DNA of 32,881 nucleotides, taken from positions 1 to 32,881 of the forward strand of contig JAFTXE010000006.1 of NCBI GenBank assembly GCA_017461745.1, given 5' to 3'. A program made the translations under genes and the position numbers. Of this stretch, positions 13,118-19,695 are shown piece after piece. Position 1 is the stretch's first letter. Every line of letters begins with the position of its first letter. The notes under the pieces were generated by a model. It saw only the letters and a list, made by a program, of their open reading frames with translations. It was not told where the DNA came from and did not search any database. This DNA is from Clostridia bacterium. Lineage in GTDB: Bacteria; Bacillota; Clostridia; Oscillospirales; CAG-272.

Positions 13118-15024
13118 TTGCTTTTACGTTTCTTCCAGATAGTAAACTTAAGCAGACTTATAACGATAAGACCGAATACTACAAGGCTTGCGATATTCGA
13201 TACGGGTGCGGGAAGATTGAGAACGCCCGAAAGGTCGATGAGCTTGTCAAGTCCAAATACAGCGAATACCGCCAACAGTATGCCTATAAGTCCCTCGCCC
13301 GCAATCATTCCCGAGCAGAAGAGTATACCGTCGTTTATTATCTTCTTCTTTTCGCCCTCTTCCTTCTTCATTCTGTCGAATATGAGACGGATTATACCGC
13401 CGACCATAATGCAGGCGTTGAGCTGTACGGGAAGGTAGATACCTATTGCGAAGGGAAGAACGGGTATGCCGACTATCTCAGCTACGACCGCAATAAATAC
13501 TCCCGTGAAAACGAGCGCCCACGGTAGATTTCCGTTCATAACGCCCTCAACTATCATCTTCATGAGAGTTGCCTGAGGAGCGGCGAGCTCCTCTGAGCCA
13601 AAGCCCCATGCGCTGTCAAGAAGATAGAGAGTACCGCCAATAGCAAGAGCTGCGGCAATAACTCCGATTACCTCGCCTATCTGCTGCTTCTTGGGAGTAG
13701 CGCCGAGCAAATAGCCTGTCTTAAGGTCCTGAGACGTGTCGCCCGAAATAGCCGCCACGATGCATATGATAGAGCCGATAGCAATAGCGCCTCTCATTCC
13801 GTGAGCGCCGCTGTCGCCCGTTACCTTGAGGATAAGCGTCGCAATAAGAAGCGTTGCGATAGCCATGCCTGATACGGGGTTGTTACTGCTTCCTACTATA
13901 CCAACCATACGGGAGGATACCGTAGCGAAGAAGAAGCCGAATATAACTACGATTATAGCGCCTATAAGACTGACGGGAACTGCGGGAACAAGCCACACGA
14001 GAAGCGTCAGAACGGCAATAGCAAAGAGCACGAATTTTGTGCTGAGGTCTTGAGCCGTACGCGTGGTGTCGAGCGCCTGACCGCCTCTCATACTCTTAAG
14101 GGAGTCGCGGAAGGTGCGAATTATGAGCGGCAGAGTCTTAACGAGACTGATAATACCGCCCGCGGCAAGAGCGCCCGCGCCGATGTATCTTACGTAGTTG
14201 CTCCATATAGCCGAAGCGCCGCCCGAAGCAAAGAGATTGCCGATTGTATCGGTGGCGGGATAAAGCACGGTTTCCGAGCCGAAAAGAACTATAAGCGGAA
14301 TTAAAACGAGCCAGCTAAGTACACCGCCCGAGAACATATACGAGGAAATTCTCGGACCGCAGATGTAGCCGACGCTCATTACCGCGGGATATATCTGCGT
14401 GCCTATCTCACCCGCATATCCTTTGACTCTGAAGGAGACTTCACCGGGAACAGCCTTGATTCCGTCGATGATAAACTTGAAAGCGGCGGCAAAGCCCATG
14501 CCCGCAAAAACGGTTGAAGCGTTAGAGCCGCCCTCCTCACCCGCGAGAAGAACCTCGGCGCACGCCGTGCCCTCGGGATAGGGAAGAGTACCGTGCTCTC
14601 TTACGATGAGCGCGTTACGAAGGGGAACCATGAAAAATACGCCGAGAAGACCGCCGAGAAGCGCAATGACGGTTATCTCAATGATAGAGGGCTTGTCCAT
14701 AACGCCCTCAGACGCCCACAGAAAGAGGGCGGGGAGAGTAAATATCGCGCCTGCTGCAACGGATTCACCCGCCGAGCCTGTAGTTTGTACGATATTGCTC
14801 TCAAGGATAGAGTTTTTACGCATGATAACACGAATAACACCCATAGCGATAACCGCGGCGGGAATGGAAGCCGAAACCGTCATACCTACGCGCAGCCCGA
14901 GATAAGCGTTAGCCGCTCCGAATATCACCGCAAGCAACACACCCATGATTATAGAGGTCACCGTAATCTCAGGAGTAATTCTTTCAGCGGGGATATAGGG
15001 CTTGAAGTTTTTTTGATTGTCCAT
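13114..15024 (-). CDS. OPT-family oligopeptide/metal-chelate transporter
   Basis: A large inner-membrane transporter (636 residues, about 16 hydrophobic segments). It opens with PEITVTSIIMGVLLAVIFGAANAYLGLRVGMTVSASIPAAVIAM and has LSWLVLIPLIVL, VGIVGSSNNPVSGMAIATLL and DTSQDLKTGYLLGATPKKQQ, all typical of bacterial OPT members. The family imports oligopeptides or metal-peptide chelates with protons or sodium; the substrate here is unknown. The start is set at 15024 because GGAG lies 7 bp upstream; the open frame extends 33 bp further without a ribosome binding site. It is first in an operon with the PqqD-like gene. Confidence 0.93.
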   Translation of the reverse strand: MDNQKNFKPYIPAERITPEITVTSIIMGVLLAVIFGAANAYLGLRVGMTVSASIPAAVIAMGVIRVIMRKNSILESNIVQTTGSAGESVAAGAIFTLPALFLWASEGVMDKPSIIEITVIALLGGLLGVFFMVPLRNALIVREHGTLPYPEGTACAEVLLAGEEGGSNASTVFAGMGFAAAFKFIIDGIKAVPGEVSFRVKGYAGEIGTQIYPAVMSVGYICGPRISSYMFSGGVLSWLVLIPLIVLFGSETVLYPATDTIGNLFASGGASAIWSNYVRYIGAGALAAGGIISLVKTLPLIIRTFRDSLKSMRGGQALDTTRTAQDLSTKFVLFAIAVLTLLVWLVPAVPVSLIGAIIVVIFGFFFATVSSRMVGIVGSSNNPVSGMAIATLLIATLILKVTGDSGAHGMRGAIAIGSIICIVAAISGDTSQDLKTGYLLGATPKKQQIGEVIGVIAAALAIGGTLYLLDSAWGFGSEELAAPQATLMKMIVEGVMNGNLPWALVFTGVFIAVVAEIVGIPVLPFAIGIYLPVQLNACIMVGGIIRLIFDRMKKEEGEKKKIINDGILFCSGMIAGEGLIGILLAVFAVFGLDKLIDLSGVLNLPAPVSNIASLVVFGLIVISLLKFTIWKKRKSK

Positions 15025-15060
15025 AACTATCTCCGTTTCTACAAATTTGCTAATCATTTA

Positions 15061-15089
15061 ATTATAACATATATTTTGTAAAAAAGCAA
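15061..15089 (-). promoter_or_regulatory. Promoter of the OPT-pqqD-like operon
   Basis: On the minus strand: TTGCTT (15089-15084), 17-bp spacer, TATAAT (15066-15061). Confidence 0.7.
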
Positions 15090-15177
15090 TAGCTTTTTAT
15101 TTGGAATCTTCAATCCGTAAAGTAAATTTTTACTAACACATCAAATCGTTTTGACAGACAAATTCAAAATAAAATAC

Positions 15178-15205
15178 AAAAGAGAGTGCGTGTGGCACTC
15201 TCTTA
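15178..15205 (-). terminator. Terminator of the small basic-peptide unit
   Basis: AAGAGAGTGC (15180-15189) and GCACTCTCTT (15195-15204) form a 10-bp stem; the minus-strand transcript continues TTGTATTTTATTTTG. Confidence 0.8.
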
Positions 15206-15219
15206 GGGTCACAATATAA

Positions 15220-15291
15220 TTATCGTGGATGAACTTTAATTGTAGTCGTAACTACAACTTTAACCGAAACTTTCGTTTTGGTTTTGCTCAT
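15220..15291 (-). CDS. Very small basic peptide (23 residues), unknown
   Basis: ATG-initiated frame for MSKTKTKVSVKVVVTTTIKV plus HPR-stop. It alternates Lys/Thr with Val/Ile, so it would form an amphipathic beta strand with a strong positive charge. It is the only frame in a complete transcription unit: a perfect promoter at 15394-15422, a leader of about 100 nt and a terminator right after the stop. The Shine-Dalgarno signal is weak (AGGATGTGAAG). The leader holds two copies of TTACTTGAAxGTATTTTAGT. It may be a real micropeptide or the transcript may act as RNA. Confidence 0.5.
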   Translation of the reverse strand: MSKTKTKVSVKVVVTTTIKVHPR

Positions 15292-15305
15292 ACGACTTCA
15301 CATCC

Positions 15306-15360
15306 TAATACTAAAATACTTTCAAGTAATAGACGAACTAAAATACCTTCAAGTAATTAA
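15306..15360 (-). repeat. Direct repeat in the leader of the basic-peptide gene
   Basis: Two 20-bp copies, TTACTTGAAGGTATTTTAGT and TTACTTGAAAGTATTTTAGT (minus strand), differ at one base. They lie between promoter and peptide start and may bind a regulator or be a recent duplication. Confidence 0.6.
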
Positions 15361-15393
15361 CATAAAGAGGAAATTAATATTATGGCAAACGAT

Positions 15394-15422
15394 ATTATAT
15401 CATATTTTGAATTTTCTGTCAA
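15394..15422 (-). promoter_or_regulatory. Consensus promoter of the basic-peptide unit
   Basis: On the minus strand: TTGACA (15422-15417), 17-bp spacer, TATAAT (15399-15394), an exact sigma-A consensus. Confidence 0.85.
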
Positions 15423-15436
15423 TTCAATTCAATTAA

Positions 15437-15904
15437 TTAATTGTTTAAAGTATCGTTATCTTCGTTGCTTTTAGTTTTACACAAAGAATTATATATGTCA
15501 CCATAAGCATAAAGCTTCCACAGTGACACATGAACAATGAAAAACAATAAAAACAACAATACCGCACCTAATAATATTGAAATAAAACTAATTAATAAAT
15601 ATTCTATATCAAAATAGATTAGGCTGCGGAGTATATTTAACAAACATCCGATACCAGCTATAATAACTATTATAGAAAACAAAACCATCCATATATACGA
15701 AATTACTTTTGCTACTTTTTTTAATCTGTCACCGACATCGTTAAACCCAGTTAACTTACGGTATGATGATTTTACATTGTTAAATGTTTTTTTGCGATTG
15801 CTTTTACTCTGTTGTTTTGTGTATTGTGATGCTATACATCCACATTCATGACAGAAAACAGCATCATCTTGAAGTTGTATGCCACATTTTGTACAGAATT
15901 TCAT
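15437..15904 (-). CDS. Zinc-ribbon membrane protein, unknown
   Basis: A 155-residue protein with an N-terminal zinc ribbon (Cys4, Cys7, Cys18, Cys21 in MKFCTKCGIQLQDDAVFCHECG), a basic linker, and two long hydrophobic segments at about 68-90 and 103-127. Such zinc-ribbon plus transmembrane proteins are common in Clostridia and mostly uncharacterised. The start follows CAAGGAGAATTCATT. Its codons are AT-rich like the neighbouring accessory stretch. Function not recognised. Confidence 0.8.
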   Translation of the reverse strand: MKFCTKCGIQLQDDAVFCHECGCIASQYTKQQSKSNRKKTFNNVKSSYRKLTGFNDVGDRLKKVAKVISYIWMVLFSIIVIIAGIGCLLNILRSLIYFDIEYLLISFISILLGAVLLFLLFFIVHVSLWKLYAYGDIYNSLCKTKSNEDNDTLNN

Positions 15905-15974
15905 AATGAATTCTCCTTGTCGTTTTTGAAATTTTAAATAAATTTAATTAAAGAAAAAAGAGGTGATTATAAAT

Positions 15975-16064
15975 ATGTCAGATTGGTTTTATGAAAAAAT
16001 AATTAACCCTATGAATACGGATGAGGTTTATGCTCTGAACCAAAAATCCTTAAGTCTTGATTGA
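15975..16064 (+). CDS. Possible 29-residue peptide or gene remnant
   Basis: ATG frame starting MSDWFYEKIINPMNTDEVYA and ending SLSLD-stop, preceded by AGAGGTGATTATAAAT, a usable ribosome binding site. The composition looks protein-like (Trp, acidic and aromatic residues), but no promoter or family is apparent and it may be the start of a truncated gene. Confidence 0.3.
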   Translation: MSDWFYEKIINPMNTDEVYALNQKSLSLD

Positions 16065-16148
16065 ATGGATAATATTTTATTTTGGTATCACAGCGTAAAT
16101 ATTTCATAATTTATTGTACTAACTTTCCTTTTGGGGTTTTAATTAATT

Positions 16149-16517
16149 TTACTGCAAATTTTCTTTTGGAGTGTTACAATCCCAACAGATGCCTTGCGAG
16201 TTAAATCTATGGTACGCAAGTTTATCATCTCTATACTTATCACAATATAAACAACGAGCAGGTTCCATACAAGTTGCATCGAAATAATGGTGTTCGCCCA
16301 GTTTATCGTCTTTGTATGTTTTACAAATTTCACATTGAGAGGGTTCTACACATGTTGCAGCCTTCCAATCGTGTGTACAATTTTCGGGAGAAACGGTTGT
16401 TTCCGTTGTAGTTGCAGTTGTTTCTGATGTTCGGTCACAGGAGAAAAATGTGAATAATGTTGCTAAGATTAACAGTGCGGATAAGAGCGTGCGTGTGAGT
16501 TTCTTGGTGCTTTTCAT
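16149..16517 (-). CDS. Lipoprotein with repeated Cys/His motif
   Basis: A 122-residue exported lipoprotein: a basic start (MKSTKKLTRTLLS), a hydrophobic stretch and lipobox LFTFFSC, then a Thr/Ser-rich linker. The rest consists of two and a half repeats of the type H-x-F/W-x-A-T-C-x-E-P-x-x-C-x-x-C-x-x-Y-K/R-D-D-K-L, which likely bind zinc or form disulfides at the cell surface. The start at 16517 is preceded by GAAAGGAAAACATCTC; the open frame extends further upstream but only across a terminator and structured leader. The leader at 16586-16720 suggests regulated expression. Confidence 0.75.
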   Translation of the reverse strand: MKSTKKLTRTLLSALLILATLFTFFSCDRTSETTATTTETTVSPENCTHDWKAATCVEPSQCEICKTYKDDKLGEHHYFDATCMEPARCLYCDKYRDDKLAYHRFNSQGICWDCNTPKENLQ

Positions 16518-16559
16518 GAGATGTTTTCCTTTCTGAAAATAAAAAATAATAAAATAAAA

Positions 16560-16588
16560 AAAGTGTGCCTCAATAAGAGACACACTGA
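16560..16588 (-). terminator. Terminator in the leader of the Cys/His-rich lipoprotein gene
   Basis: Read on the minus strand, AGTGTG...CACACT forms a hairpin followed by seven T residues and TATTTTATT. It separates the structured RNA at 16586-16720 from the lipoprotein start at 16517. Confidence 0.8.
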
Positions 16589-16720
16589 AAAGAATGCGTC
16601 TCTCATTGTCGTCACACAATTTCATTACCCTTAGAGAGCATACTGAAAAAGAGAGAAACATCTTTTACCAAGATATAGTTTCCCCAAGGGTAATAAATAT
16701 ATGAAATTGTGTGACGGACA
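16586..16720 (-). ncRNA. Strongly structured leader or small RNA
   Basis: Starts right after a perfect promoter and ends at a strong terminator. The transcript begins with GTCACACAATTTCAT, which pairs perfectly with ATGAAATTGTGTGAC at its other end (15 bp). Inside, TTACCCTT pairs with AAGGGTAA, and then GAAAC/GTTTC and ATCTT/AAGAT build a continuing rod. The overall shape is one long hairpin with asymmetric internal loops, which is what a 6S-like RNA or a riboswitch/attenuator would show. I do not recognise a known aptamer consensus. Position before a lipoprotein gene with a terminator in between fits attenuation. Confidence 0.6.
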
Positions 16721-16723
16721 CAT

Positions 16724-16752
16724 TATAACATATTTACAGAAATTTGTCAATA
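16724..16752 (-). promoter_or_regulatory. Consensus promoter of the structured RNA
   Basis: On the minus strand, TTGACA, 17-bp spacer (AATTTCTGTAAATATGT) and TATAAT, an exact sigma-A consensus; coordinates within about three bases. Confidence 0.85.
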
Positions 16753-16798
16753 TAAAAACAAAAAAAGAAATACATTACGGAATTTATGAAAAGATAAA

Positions 16799-16845
16799 AA
16801 GACACCGCGGATATTACAAATATTCGCGGTGTCTTGCTTTAAATA
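16799..16845 (+). terminator. Bidirectional terminator-like hairpin
   Basis: A 17-bp stem, AAGACACCGCGGATATT (16799-16815) with AATATTCGCGGTGTCTT (16819-16835), loop ACA, with T-rich tails on both strands. On the minus strand it would end transcription from the ASCH/four-helix remnant. Confidence 0.75.
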
Positions 16846-16891
16846 TTTTTATTATAGATTATTCCCATAAAGATATTGTGGAGTCAGATAA

Positions 16892-17023
16892 TTAAACGAA
16901 TTTAATTTCATTGCCGATAGATATAAACCTGCGTTTTTCATCATATAATCGCAATTCGATAGTTTTTCTGCCGTTTCGTATCATTTCAAAAGGCGCGCTA
17001 TGTAAATTCATCACATGTTTCAT
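16892..17023 (-). pseudogene. ASCH-domain protein, truncated
   Basis: A 43-residue frame starting MKHVMNLHSAPFEMIRNGRK and continuing TIELRLYDEKRRFISIGNEIKFV-stop. This is the conserved N-terminal part of ASCH-domain proteins (PF-x-I-x-x-GxKTIELRLYDEKR...GDEI), which normally run past 100 residues and bind or cleave modified nucleosides/RNA. The C-terminal half is missing and the frame ends in non-coding sequence, so it is probably broken. It has a GAAGGA ribosome binding site, and its ATG overlaps the TGA of the four-helix-bundle gene (ATGA), showing they once formed an operon. Confidence 0.65.
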
Positions 17024-17376
17024 TTTGATTTTTCCTTCAAAGTAGTTACAGAAGAAACAAGCATACGGCGAATTTCAATGCATTTCTTTTGAAATTCGTC
17101 AAATTCCGTCTTCGATATACTGTTTGTTTCGTATAAAAGTTCAAGCCAATACTAGCTCTCGTTACATTCTTTGAGTGCAATTTCAAACTTTGAAATAAAG
17201 TCCTTTGTTCCTTGAGCATACTGTGCTTCGTGAACATTGGCACCAACAGATGTTCCGCATCGCAGAAGTTGGTTGAGCAAAGCACTTTCGACACCGTTTT
17301 GCTTCGTTTTCCTGCAAAGGAAAACGATATCCTTGGCGAAGTTTTTTGATTTTGTTCGTAATACACTCTCTGCCAT
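17020..17376 (-). pseudogene. Four-helix-bundle protein (S23/Avd-like), interrupted by an in-frame TAG
   Basis: The frame reads MAESVLRTKSKNFAKDIVFL, then LLNQLLRCGTSVGANVHEAQYAQGTKDFISKFEIALKECNES, an amber codon at 17152-17154, and then YWLELLYETNSIS and KKCIEIRRMLVSSVTTLK before TGA at 17020-17022. Both halves match the family of about 118 residues found in 23S rRNA intervening sequences and as Avd-like accessory proteins (SGTSIGANxxEA and E-YWLELL motifs). The full length of 118 codons is conserved, so only one point change broke it. The upstream flank holds a cluster of small hairpins. Loss of function is likely unless TAG is suppressed. Confidence 0.8.
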
Positions 17377-17399
17377 AATAATCTCCTACAACTACAAAC

Positions 17400-17564
17400 T
17401 TGGCGAAGCCAATCATAACTGCGCGAAGCGTATCATAACTGATAACTCGTTTCGCAAATTGGGAAAGGAGAAGTTATGAGTTTAGAGTTATGAATTTGGC
17501 TTCGCCAAATGTTATGATATGACCGTTTCTGCGAAACGATCATAGTTGATTTTCGCTATGCGAA
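17400..17564. repeat. Cluster of short GC-core hairpins
   Basis: Within 165 bp: TTGGCGAAGCCAA (17400-17412), ATTTGGCTTCGCCAAAT (17494-17510), GACCGTTTCTGCGAAACGATC (17521-17541) and TTCGCTATGCGAA (17552-17564), separated by variants of ATAACT / GTTATGA. They share a TTCGC-type core. No ORF crosses them. They flank the four-helix-bundle pseudogene. Confidence 0.6.
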
Positions 17565-17712
17565 TATTACAAGACAAAGCGGTTCAGCCTCAAAAGACAA
17601 AAAGCAATATCCTCAACCGTGTTTAGATTTAGTATGAGGAAAGATATAATAAATATAATATTTTAGGCTTTATTAGCAGATAGGATATAATATATATTTA
17701 TATAATAATTAA

Positions 17713-17961
17713 TCCTCTCTCTTACCTCTCCCTCACCAGTATCAAAAGCAATAACACATCATCTTGACCTCATTATTGGAAACATTATTAAAACAATAAT
17801 AAAATCAATGAAAAAAAGCATTTTTATTGCTTGGAAATACATTTACATATCCCCCTTGGCTTTCGTCGCAAATTAGCTCTGTTTTATTATTAAAATAATA
17901 ATGGTTTAAGCCTGTTGGAACGATTGAGTGGGAATGATGTGTTGTCCTTGGTGAGAGAGGA
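17713..17961. repeat. Imperfect 249-bp inverted repeat containing a guaA tail fragment
   Basis: TCCTCTCTC (17713-17721) is inverted at 17953-17961 and AACACATCAT (17753-17762) at 17934-17943; CTCACCA and AATAATAAAA blocks between them also pair. The right arm contains the guaA-like segment 17908-17938. No transposase-like frame is present. Confidence 0.5.
17908..17938 (+). pseudogene. Inverted fragment of the guaA 3' end
   Basis: The 31 bp here match the complement of 18069-18099 (end of guaA) at 28 positions. In frame they encode KPVGTIEWE-stop, against KPIGTIEWE-stop in guaA; the three differences are Ile to Val and silent changes. Stops lie just upstream, so only this tail survives. It points to a former second guaA copy or an inverted duplication. 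Confidence 0.65.
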
Positions 17962-17969
17962 AAAGAAAA

Positions 17970-18008
17970 AGCCCTGTGAAAGTTAATTCACAAGGCTATT
18001 TTTTCTCT
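17970..18008 (-). terminator. Terminator downstream of guaA
   Basis: AGCCCTGTGAA (17970-17980) and TTCACAAGGCT (17987-17997) form a stem with one mismatch; T-rich tails lie on both sides (ATTTTTTCTC on plus, TTTTTCTTTTCC on minus). Confidence 0.75.
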
Positions 18009-18069
18009 TGATGAGAATATTCGATTTTGGCTTTTTAAGCTGTTATCGATTGGGGTTGGACAGCGAAAA

Positions 18070-19053
18070 TCATTCCCATTCAATCGTTCCGATAGGCTTG
18101 GGCGTCAAATCATAGAGAACTCTATTGATACCCTCGACCTCGGCTGTTATTCTATCGGTTATTTTATGAAGAACAGAGTAGGGGATCTCCTCGATGGTTG
18201 CGCTCATAGCGTCGGTGGTATTTACCGCGCGGATTATTGCGGGCCAACCCTCGTATCTCTTATTGTCTCTTACACCGACGCTCTTGAAGTCGGGAACGGC
18301 GATAAAGTACTGCCAAACGGTCTTGTTAAGTCCCACATTGTCAAACTCCTCGCGCAAAATTGCGTCTGCCTCGCGGAGTGCGTGCAGTCTGTCGCGTGTG
18401 ATAGCGCCAAGGCAACGAACTCCAAGTCCAGGACCAGGGAAAGGCTGACGGTCAACCATTTCGGCAGGGAGACCAAGAGCCTTACCTACCACGCGGACCT
18501 CGTCCTTATAAAGAAGCTTTACAGGCTCAACGAGTCCTTCAAAATGAATGTCGTCGGGAAGTCCGCCGACGTTGTGATGCGCTTTAACGCCGTCACTCTC
18601 TAATATATCGGGATAAATAGTACCTTGAGCGAGGAAGGAAATACCCTCGAGCTTACGAGCCTCCTCCTCAAATACTCTTACGAATTCTCCTCCGATTATC
18701 TTGCGCTTCTTTTCAGGCTCTGCGACTCCCGCAAGTTTATCGAGGAAACGGTCGGTGGCGTCAATATAGATGAGGTTAGCGTCAAGCTGATTTCTGAAAA
18801 CCTCAATTACCTGCTCGCTCTCGCCCTTGCGCATAAGTCCGTGATTTACGTGAACGCAGACGAGCTGTTTGCCGATAGCCTTAATGAGAAGAGCGGCTAC
18901 GACGGAGCTGTCAACGCCTCCCGAAAGCGCGAGAAGCACCTTTTTGTTTCCAACCTGAGCGCGAACCTCCTTTACTTGCTCTGCGATAAAAGCTTCTGCA
19001 AGCTCGGGCGTTACAATACGTTCCATGGTATCGGGTCTTTTGTTAGAATCCAT
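18070..19053 (-). CDS. guaA: GMP synthase, ATP-pyrophosphatase subunit (no amidotransferase domain)
   Basis: Adenylates XMP and transfers ammonia to make GMP. The 327-residue protein begins directly at the ATP-PPase domain: SGGVDSS at 44-50 (P-loop), VCVHVNHGLMRKGE, AQGTIYPDILES, then the dimerisation domain with RQPFPGPGLGVRCLG and the end TPKPIGTIEWE. The usual bacterial enzyme is about 510 residues with an N-terminal glutamine amidotransferase; this part is missing, as in archaeal two-subunit enzymes. It must use a separate glutaminase subunit encoded elsewhere, or free ammonia. The start has a TCGGAGGGATAA ribosome binding site. A fragment of a second guaA tail lies inverted downstream. 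Confidence 0.93.
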   Translation of the reverse strand: MDSNKRPDTMERIVTPELAEAFIAEQVKEVRAQVGNKKVLLALSGGVDSSVVAALLIKAIGKQLVCVHVNHGLMRKGESEQVIEVFRNQLDANLIYIDATDRFLDKLAGVAEPEKKRKIIGGEFVRVFEEEARKLEGISFLAQGTIYPDILESDGVKAHHNVGGLPDDIHFEGLVEPVKLLYKDEVRVVGKALGLPAEMVDRQPFPGPGLGVRCLGAITRDRLHALREADAILREEFDNVGLNKTVWQYFIAVPDFKSVGVRDNKRYEGWPAIIRAVNTTDAMSATIEEIPYSVLHKITDRITAEVEGINRVLYDLTPKPIGTIEWE

Positions 19054-19099
19054 AATTTATCCCTCCGAAAAATTAAATTTATTTCGTTTTACAAGAAAT

Positions 19100-19128
19100 A
19101 TTTTATACCTTTTTTTGACGTTTGTCAA
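19100..19128 (-). promoter_or_regulatory. Promoter of guaA
   Basis: On the minus strand: TTGACA (19128-19123), 17-bp spacer, TAAAAT (19105-19100). No purine-riboswitch consensus was seen in the 50-bp leader. Confidence 0.7.
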
Positions 19129-19215
19129 GAAAAAATATACGCTGTTTTAATATTTTTCCTATTTTCACAATAAGATATATATTTTAAGCAAAAAATGCGG
19201 AAAAATTTACATAAA

Positions 19216-19695
19216 TTATTTGTGATACCGAGTACCTTTCAATATATTGTAGCCTCTGTATATTGCTTCAAGCAGAATTATTCTCATGAGTTGATGAGGG
19301 AAGGTAAGCTTTGAGACGGAAAGACGATAATCGCAGGCGTTCTTTACCGTATCGTCAAGTCCGTGTGAGCTTCCTATAATGAGGCACAGCTCGCCGTGCG
19401 TGGTTGCCACGTCGTCAATCTTTTGGGCAAGCTCCTCTGACGATAACTGCTTTCCTTCAACGCACAGCGCTATTTTATACGCCTTCTTGGGAAGCTCCGC
19501 AATTATTCTCTCGCCCTCCTTGGCAAGCGCTCTTTTTATCTCGCTGTCTGACGGGTCGTCGGGAAGTCTTTCCTCCTTGAGATTTACGTGAATTATTTTG
19601 CAAAAGCTGCCGAGTCGTTTTTCATATTCAGCAGCGGCGTATCTGAGATAATCCTCCTTAAGAGTGCCGACGGTAATCAATTTTACACTCATCAT
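19216..19695 (-). CDS. rlmH: 23S rRNA (pseudouridine-1915-N3)-methyltransferase
   Basis: SPOUT-class methyltransferase that modifies pseudouridine 1915 in helix 69 of 23S rRNA. The 159-residue length is standard. Visible landmarks: KLITVGTLKEDYLRYAAAEYEKRL at the start, LCVEGKQLSSEE, the SAM-binding knot LIIGSSHGLDD, and the family end TFPHQLMRIILLEAIYRGYNILKGTRYHK. The start at 19695 lies in the ATGATG that overlaps the stop of the hydrolase gene, with GGAGG 9 bp upstream; the longer frame to 19755 lies inside the upstream gene. It is the last gene of the four-gene operon from galK. Confidence 0.96.
   Translation of the reverse strand: MMSVKLITVGTLKEDYLRYAAAEYEKRLGSFCKIIHVNLKEERLPDDPSDSEIKRALAKEGERIIAELPKKAYKIALCVEGKQLSSEELAQKIDDVATTHGELCLIIGSSHGLDDTVKNACDYRLSVSKLTFPHQLMRIILLEAIYRGYNILKGTRYHK

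Noticed and set aside
15382-15480. Plus-strand ORF MANDIISYFEFSV after AAAGAGG
   Set aside because: It overlaps a perfect minus-strand promoter and the 3' end of the zinc-ribbon gene; the ribosome binding site is likely fortuitous.
16518-16661. N-terminal extension of the Cys/His-rich lipoprotein
   Set aside because: The extra 48 codons cross the terminator and structured RNA; the signal peptide and ribosome binding site place the start at 16517.
16586-16720. Assignment of the rod-like RNA as 6S RNA
   Set aside because: Shape is suggestive, but I could not find the conserved central-bubble sequences, so it is listed only as an unidentified structured RNA.
17400-17564. Possible CRISPR array
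   Set aside because: The repeated palindromes are short and differ from one another, the spacers are not of constant length, and no cas gene is near.
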